A stretch of 64,000 bases of DNA from an uncultured Opitutia bacterium. GTDB taxonomy: Bacteria > Verrucomicrobiota > Verrucomicrobiia > Opitutales > Opitutaceae. The notes under the pieces were generated by a model that ran no database searches, was not told where the DNA came from, and saw nothing but the letters and a program-made list of their open reading frames with translations. This document shows positions 60,580 through 64,000 of this stretch, in pieces (within the stretch, counting starts at the first letter, position 1; the number at the start of each line of letters is the position of its first letter). The position numbers and the translations under genes were made by a program. The DNA lies in the NCBI GenBank assembly GCA_903827245.1, contig CAIKHO010000078.1, forward strand, positions 1 to 64,000, read 5' to 3'.

Positions 60580-60991
60580 GCAACGGAATTTAACCACGAA
60601 GGGCACGAAGTACACGAAAGATGAGGCGCCGCCCTCACAGAGCCTGAGCGGACTCACGCACATGCATGTAGCAGCCGAGGTAACGAGGCTGGCTTGGGCC
60701 GAGCACCTCAAGCCAGCCTCGTTACCTCGGCCACTGCAGACCCGAGCCGTTTTAGCGGCGTGATCCCGGCTGGGGTAGGAGCCTGCTTGGAGGCGATTGC
60801 CGCGGATCACGTCGCTCATCGCCTGCAAGCAGGCTCCTGCCAACAAATGACTCCATTTTTCGTGTCCTAGGTGCCTTTCGTGCTGAAGTCCGCCCGCATG
60901 AATCCGATGAATAACCGGTGATTTTTTACAATATGCAGATTGTTGCACAGTTGCTTTACCTGCACCGGGTTTTTCTCCAACTTGCCAAAAC
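60580..60991. repeat. Repeat block upstream of the thioesterase gene
   Basis: No gene is seen. Outer arms TTTAACCACGAAGGGCACGA (60590) and TAGGTGCCTTTCGTGCTGAA (ending 60885) are related to family F. They enclose a family-E element with well-matched arms (GTAGCAGCCGAGGTAACGAG, 60668-60738) and a family-A2 element (GTAGGAGCCTGCTTGGAGGC paired with GCCTGCAAGCAGGCTCCTGC, 60775-60841). Confidence 0.88.
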
Positions 60992-61453
60992 ATGAAGCCG
61001 GTCAAGGTCCCCGCGTTTGAACTCTTTCTGCACGAGATGATACCCCTCGCGAAGGCGATGGGCGTCGGCGTGGAGGTGAGCGACGACCGTTCCCTGACGC
61101 TGACCGCGCCCAAGGAGCAGAACAAAAATTCCCTCAACACCGCCTTTGGCGGCAGCCTCGTGTCGCTCGCCACCCTCGCCGGCTACGGCGTGGTCTGGGA
61201 GCTGATGAAGAACGAGAAGGGCGCCAACAAGCCCGAATGGCACATCGTCGTGAAGGAAAGCCGCGCGGCCTACCGCCGCCCGGTGATCGGCGACCTGCGC
61301 GCCATCTGCGAACGGCCCGCCCAGGCAGCCATCGCGGAATTCAAGGAAGCCCTCGCCCGCTACGGCAAGGCCAAGCTCAAGCTGCGCGCCCGCGTGATCG
61401 AGGGCGGCCACACCGCCGTCGATGTCACGGCGGCGTTTGTGGTCATCAAATAA
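60992..61453 (+). CDS. Hot-dog fold thioesterase of YiiD C-terminal type
   Basis: The 153-residue product contains QNKNSLNTAFGGSLVSLATL, GYGVVWELMKNEKGANKPEW, HIVVKESRAAYRRPVIGDLR and a C-terminal strand (KLRARVIEGGHTAVDVTAAF). This fits the putative-thioesterase domain of YiiD-like proteins; Asn and Thr in the NSLNTAFGG turn lie where the substrate site is expected. The substrate is not known. It stands alone between repeat blocks. Confidence 0.82.
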   Translation: MKPVKVPAFELFLHEMIPLAKAMGVGVEVSDDRSLTLTAPKEQNKNSLNTAFGGSLVSLATLAGYGVVWELMKNEKGANKPEWHIVVKESRAAYRRPVIGDLRAICERPAQAAIAEFKEALARYGKAKLKLRARVIEGGHTAVDVTAAFVVIK

Positions 61454-61472
61454 GACCCTCGGTTCGATCCAC

Positions 61473-61570
61473 GCTCGGATCGACCTCGGTTTGCCTCCAG
61501 TGCAAAACGGATTGGGTCGGTATCGGAACCGGAAATTTTACAGGAGACGATCCGAGGGCAGGCCGAGGAC
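61473..61570 (+). repeat. Dispersed repeat, family G (copy 2)
   Basis: Same order and orientation as the block at 53755-53840: CTCGGATCGACCTCGGTTTG, GGTATCGGAACCGGAAATTT, then TACAGGAGACGATCCGAGGG. It has a few insertions relative to copy 1. It lies in the gap after the thioesterase gene. Confidence 0.82.
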
Positions 61571-61579
61571 GTATTCTTC

Positions 61580-61645
61580 GTAGGGGCACTCGTTGCGGGC
61601 GCTCTCCGAAGACCCAACCCGGGCGTCGTCGAGCAACGCCCCTAC
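61580..61645. repeat. REPIN-like inverted repeat, family B, overlapping a stop codon
   Basis: GTAGGGGCACTCGTTGCGGG (left) pairs with GGGCGTCGTCGAGCAACGCC, ending CTAC. The TAG of the terminal GTAG on the minus strand (61642-61644) is the stop codon of the beta-hydroxylase gene. Confidence 0.9.
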
Positions 61646-62421
61646 CGGCCCCGCAGCTTCTGCGCCTCGGCATAGAACTCCTTCTCCCATTTCGTCTGGT
61701 TGTCCTGCGCCTCGCGGATGAACGACGTGAACACCGCCGCGCGCAGGATGAATTGATTCAGCACGTTGAAGGGAAACCACACCGGACGCACAAAATCCAC
61801 AAAGAGCACGACGCGCCAGCCGTCCGTGTCGTTCCACACCTCGTGGTCGTAGCTGTCGTCGAACAGCAGGCACTTGCCCTCCTCCCACGTGCAGATCTGG
61901 TCGTCGACCCGGATCCGTACCCGCTCGCGCGGCTCCGGCACGATCAGGCCGAGATGCAGGCGTAGGACACCGTTGTAGGGTCCGCGGTGCGCGGGGATGT
62001 GCTTGCGCGGTGCGAGGATCGAGAAAAACCCGGTCTTCATCCCGGGGATTTTCTTCAGCGCGGCGACCGTCGCGGGACACCGGCGGCAGTTCTCCTCGCT
62101 CCATGAGCCGTAACCGCAGAAAATGAAGGTCTTCCAGTTGTTGTCCGTCTGGATGGTCTTCACCTCGCTCGAGATGTCCTGGAAGTTCGGGAGCTCGTCG
62201 CGCCGCTTCATCACCTGGTCCAGTTCCGCTCGGATCGCCGGCCAGTCGGCCTCCACCGCGGCCGTCCAGGGAAAGTCCGCCCGGGAGTAAACCGGCTTGT
62301 CACCGACGCGGGAAAATTTCGCGAGGCACCATTCCGCCGCGTCGAGAAACGTCGCGATGGCGTTGCCGGCAAATCCGGTCGGGGGTTTGAGGGGTTTGCC
62401 TTGGACTTTGCCGCGGGCCAT
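61642..62421 (-). CDS. Aspartyl/asparaginyl beta-hydroxylase family protein
   Basis: Fe(II)/2-oxoglutarate-dependent oxygenase. The 259-residue product has the iron-binding and oxoglutarate-binding segments: KHIPAHRGPYNGVLRLHLGL (first His), WEEGKCLLFDDSYDHEVWND (second His) and TDGWRVVLFVDFVRPVWFP. The family also includes LpxO-type lipid A hydroxylases, which have a similar length, so a lipid substrate is possible. The protein ends KLRGR, its stop supplied by a repeat. A short hydrophobic stretch near FPFNVLNQFILRAAVF may bind the membrane. Confidence 0.9.
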   Translation of the reverse strand: MARGKVQGKPLKPPTGFAGNAIATFLDAAEWCLAKFSRVGDKPVYSRADFPWTAAVEADWPAIRAELDQVMKRRDELPNFQDISSEVKTIQTDNNWKTFIFCGYGSWSEENCRRCPATVAALKKIPGMKTGFFSILAPRKHIPAHRGPYNGVLRLHLGLIVPEPRERVRIRVDDQICTWEEGKCLLFDDSYDHEVWNDTDGWRVVLFVDFVRPVWFPFNVLNQFILRAAVFTSFIREAQDNQTKWEKEFYAEAQKLRGR

Positions 62422-62697
62422 GAGAGTTCCGGCGAACCGCCCGGGGCCCGCCGCAGGAATCAGGGTTGTGGTTTATCCGGCCATTTCGGACAGGGGGTTG
62501 GGCCGGACTTTATCTCTGAAATATCCAAACGCGCGTTAAGCAACCCTGAATCGGAGATCGCCACGAAATACCCCAAAGACACGAAAAGAATACCAACGAC
62601 GCCCTCGCTGCTTCCAACCTGCCATCCACGCCACTTCCGAAATGGATCGAAACTCCGATTTCGTGTGCTTCGTGTTTTTCGTGGTTAAAAATCCGAC
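62422..62697. repeat. Repeat-containing gap before the NTP hydrolase gene
   Basis: No gene is seen. Arms CGCCACGAAATACCCCAAAG (62559) and TCGTGTTTTTCGTGGTTAAA (ending 62694) form an imperfect inverted repeat related to family F. Confidence 0.75.
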
Positions 62698-63069
62698 TCA
62701 GATGTGCTTGGAGTCCGCCTCGTCCTTTTTCACGTAGCCGCTGTCCTGCCGCTGGTGGTTCACCTGGTTTTTCTTGAGATAGGCCTGGTAAACATCATCC
62801 GCGGTCATGCCGAGCGTCTGCGCGAGCGAGACAAGGAAATGGAACAGGTCGACAACCTCGACCTTGGCGTTTTGTTCGTCGAACTTCTGGTACTTGGCCC
62901 ACCATTTCCACGGCACGGAGTCGATGAGCTCGGCCGTCTCCTGCTGCATGGCGCGGGTGTAATTGAGGACCCACTTGGTCTTTTCCTCGTCGGTCGGCGG
63001 CGGGAGTTTGACCCCGATGCGCTGGTTGAGGGCGTCCTGCATGCGGAAGATTTCCTCGAGTTTGTCCAT
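62698..63069 (-). CDS. dUTPase-like all-alpha NTP pyrophosphohydrolase
   Basis: The 123-residue product from MDKLEEIFRMQDALNQRIGV has the all-alpha NTPase signature of the dimeric dUTPase class: metal-binding QQETAELIDSVPWKWWAKYQ followed by KVEVVDLFHFLVSLAQTLGM, with ExxE and ExxxD patterns, and the C-terminal YQAYLKKNQVNHQRQDSGY. It probably removes dUTP or a related nucleotide. An earlier in-frame Met (22 codons upstream) gives a stretch without family likeness. It is divergent from the last gene. Confidence 0.88.
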   Translation of the reverse strand: MDKLEEIFRMQDALNQRIGVKLPPPTDEEKTKWVLNYTRAMQQETAELIDSVPWKWWAKYQKFDEQNAKVEVVDLFHFLVSLAQTLGMTADDVYQAYLKKNQVNHQRQDSGYVKKDEADSKHI

Positions 63070-63177
63070 GGCCGCGAGGCTGGCCGCGCCGGGCGGCGAG
63101 TGGCAAGTGGCAACTGCTGATAGGCATTGGTCCATGGGCTATCGATCTGTTCCGCAGTGATTTGCATTGAGGCCGGA

Positions 63178-63191
63178 GTTGTCGCGACAAC
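63178..63191. promoter_or_regulatory. Perfect 14-bp palindrome in the divergent gap
   Basis: GTTGTCGCGACAAC lies in the 282-base gap between the dUTPase-type gene and the last gene. It has the shape of a dimer-binding operator; the regulator is unknown. The rest of the gap shows no gene. Confidence 0.4.
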
Positions 63192-63351
63192 ACCCTGAAT
63201 GGAATTAGCAGTTGCCCCGCAAGGGGATCCGGGTGACAGTGATTCCTTGATGCATGCGTAGAGCGCGTTTCCCGTGTTCCGCCGGCGTCATTAAACCACC
63301 CGGGCCGCTCCCGCCTCGCGTTGAGCGCCCAGTTATAAACACACACCCAAC

Positions 63352-64000
63352 ATGTCAGATACAGCATTGACCGGCGCGCCTGCCGCGGCTCCCAGCGAGC
63401 CCCTTTCGGCGCCGGTCCCGTCCGCGGCCCAAGTGCCGGCGGGCTTCTCCGCGCCGACCGGTACGTTCGGCTCCACCCGCGGTTCAGGTCTCGCCCGCGG
63501 CAAACGCCCAGCCCAGTCCGCGGCCCCTTCGGCCGCTTCGTCCGTCAGCCAGGATTACAAACCCACGTCGATCGAGGTGATTACTCCGCAGCGGGAATAC
63601 AAGAACCCGTTCGCCCCGGAGCAGCCCGTCGCAGCGCCCGCCGCACCCGAACCGGTCGCGGAACCGGTGGTCGCTTCCACACCCGTCGTCGCTCCCGCGC
63701 CCATCCCGGTGCCGGAACCCGTCGTGTCACGCGCACCCGCCGCCGTCTTCACCCCCACGCCGCGGCCCGCCACGGCTCCCGTGTCCGCCCCGGCGGCCGG
63801 CGAACTGTTTCCCTTCAACGCCCCGGGCACACCGGAGGAGAAGCCGGTCCTCAACATCCTCCCGCCCGCCGAGTCCAAGCGCGTGGCCCAAAGTTGGGAA
63901 AACCGTCCGGAGCCAGGCGCCGCGCCGGCGTTCGAGCCGCGTTCCCGCCGGGACGAGCGCCCGACCTTCCGCCCGGAGCGCCGCGACGGCCGCTCGGAGG
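63352..64000 (+). CDS. Pro/Ala-rich protein, N-terminal part (cut by window end)
   Basis: The frame opens with ATGTCAGATACAGCATTGAC and stays open for 216 codons to the window edge. The visible part is low in complexity: Ala, Pro and Val dominate residues 1-155, with one less biased patch (QDYKPTSIEVITPQREYKNP, about residues 61-80), then FPFNAPGTPEEKPVLNILPP and a basic Arg/Glu-rich stretch at the end (RRDERPTFRPERRDGR). I do not recognise the family. Such disordered basic regions often precede RNA-binding domains, but none is in view. Confidence 0.75.
   Translation, partial: MSDTALTGAPAAAPSEPLSAPVPSAAQVPAGFSAPTGTFGSTRGSGLARGKRPAQSAAPSAASSVSQDYKPTSIEVITPQREYKNPFAPEQPVAAPAAPEPVAEPVVASTPVVAPAPIPVPEPVVSRAPAAVFTPTPRPATAPVSAPAAGELFPFNAPGTPEEKPVLNILPPAESKRVAQSWENRPEPGAAPAFEPRSRRDERPTFRPERRDGRSE

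Overview
The window looks like chromosomal DNA of a GC-rich member of the Verrucomicrobiota, most likely near the Opitutaceae. This is inferred from the DUF1501 plus cytochrome-c/DUF1549/DUF1553 pair, a DUF1080 protein, the short sigma-factor type and the many GTAG-ended intergenic palindromes; no 16S gene is present to confirm it.

Positions 1-32.7 kb are one long minus-strand information-processing block. Read in transcription order it runs tRNA-Thr, tuf, tRNA-Trp, secE, nusG, rplK, rplA, rplJ, rplL, rpoB, rpoC, a strong terminator, rpsL, rpsG, fusA, rpsJ, rplCDWB, rpsS, rplV, rpsC, rplP, rpmC, rpsQ, rplNXE, rpsN, rpsH, rplFR, rpsE, rplO, secY, a degenerate adenylate kinase, map, rpsM, rpsK, rpsD, rpoA, rplQ and a final terminator. 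Here the rif/beta, str, S10, spc and alpha operons of other bacteria are nearly continuous. rpmD, infA and rpmJ are not in their usual places. The adk position holds a short protein without a P-loop, and S11 and S5 carry long low-complexity N-terminal extensions.

Positions 32.8-37.4 kb (minus) hold an envelope module: a large TPR lipoprotein-like or secreted protein, ExbB, an unusual ExbD and a single-pass membrane protein. From 37.5 kb genes switch to the plus strand with LemA, a YbjQ/UPF0145 protein and an M48 membrane peptidase that probably act together. Then follow a methyltransferase, the DUF1501/PSD1 pair, a dicarboxylate symporter, a NERD-domain membrane protein, a DUF1080 secreted protein, a nicotinamide riboside uptake pair (pnuC and a NadR-type kinase), Hsp33, a truncated sigma factor, MsrA, an Hsp15-type S4 protein, EttA, an L-arabinose ABC transporter (araFGH), a YkgJ-type cysteine protein, a hot-dog thioesterase, an aspartyl/asparaginyl beta-hydroxylase, a dimeric dUTPase-type NTP hydrolase and the start of a Pro/Ala-rich protein cut by the window edge.

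The most striking feature is a dense set of non-coding inverted repeats between 40.5 and 62.7 kb, with none of comparable size in the first 40 kb. At least seven sequence families recur. Many begin with GTAG and end with CTAC, as REP/REPIN elements do. Several are nested inside one another, and some have been built into genes: one codes for part of a signal-peptide region, one supplies a stop codon, one provides an alternative start codon, and one abuts a truncated sigma gene. No transposase that could move them lies in the window.
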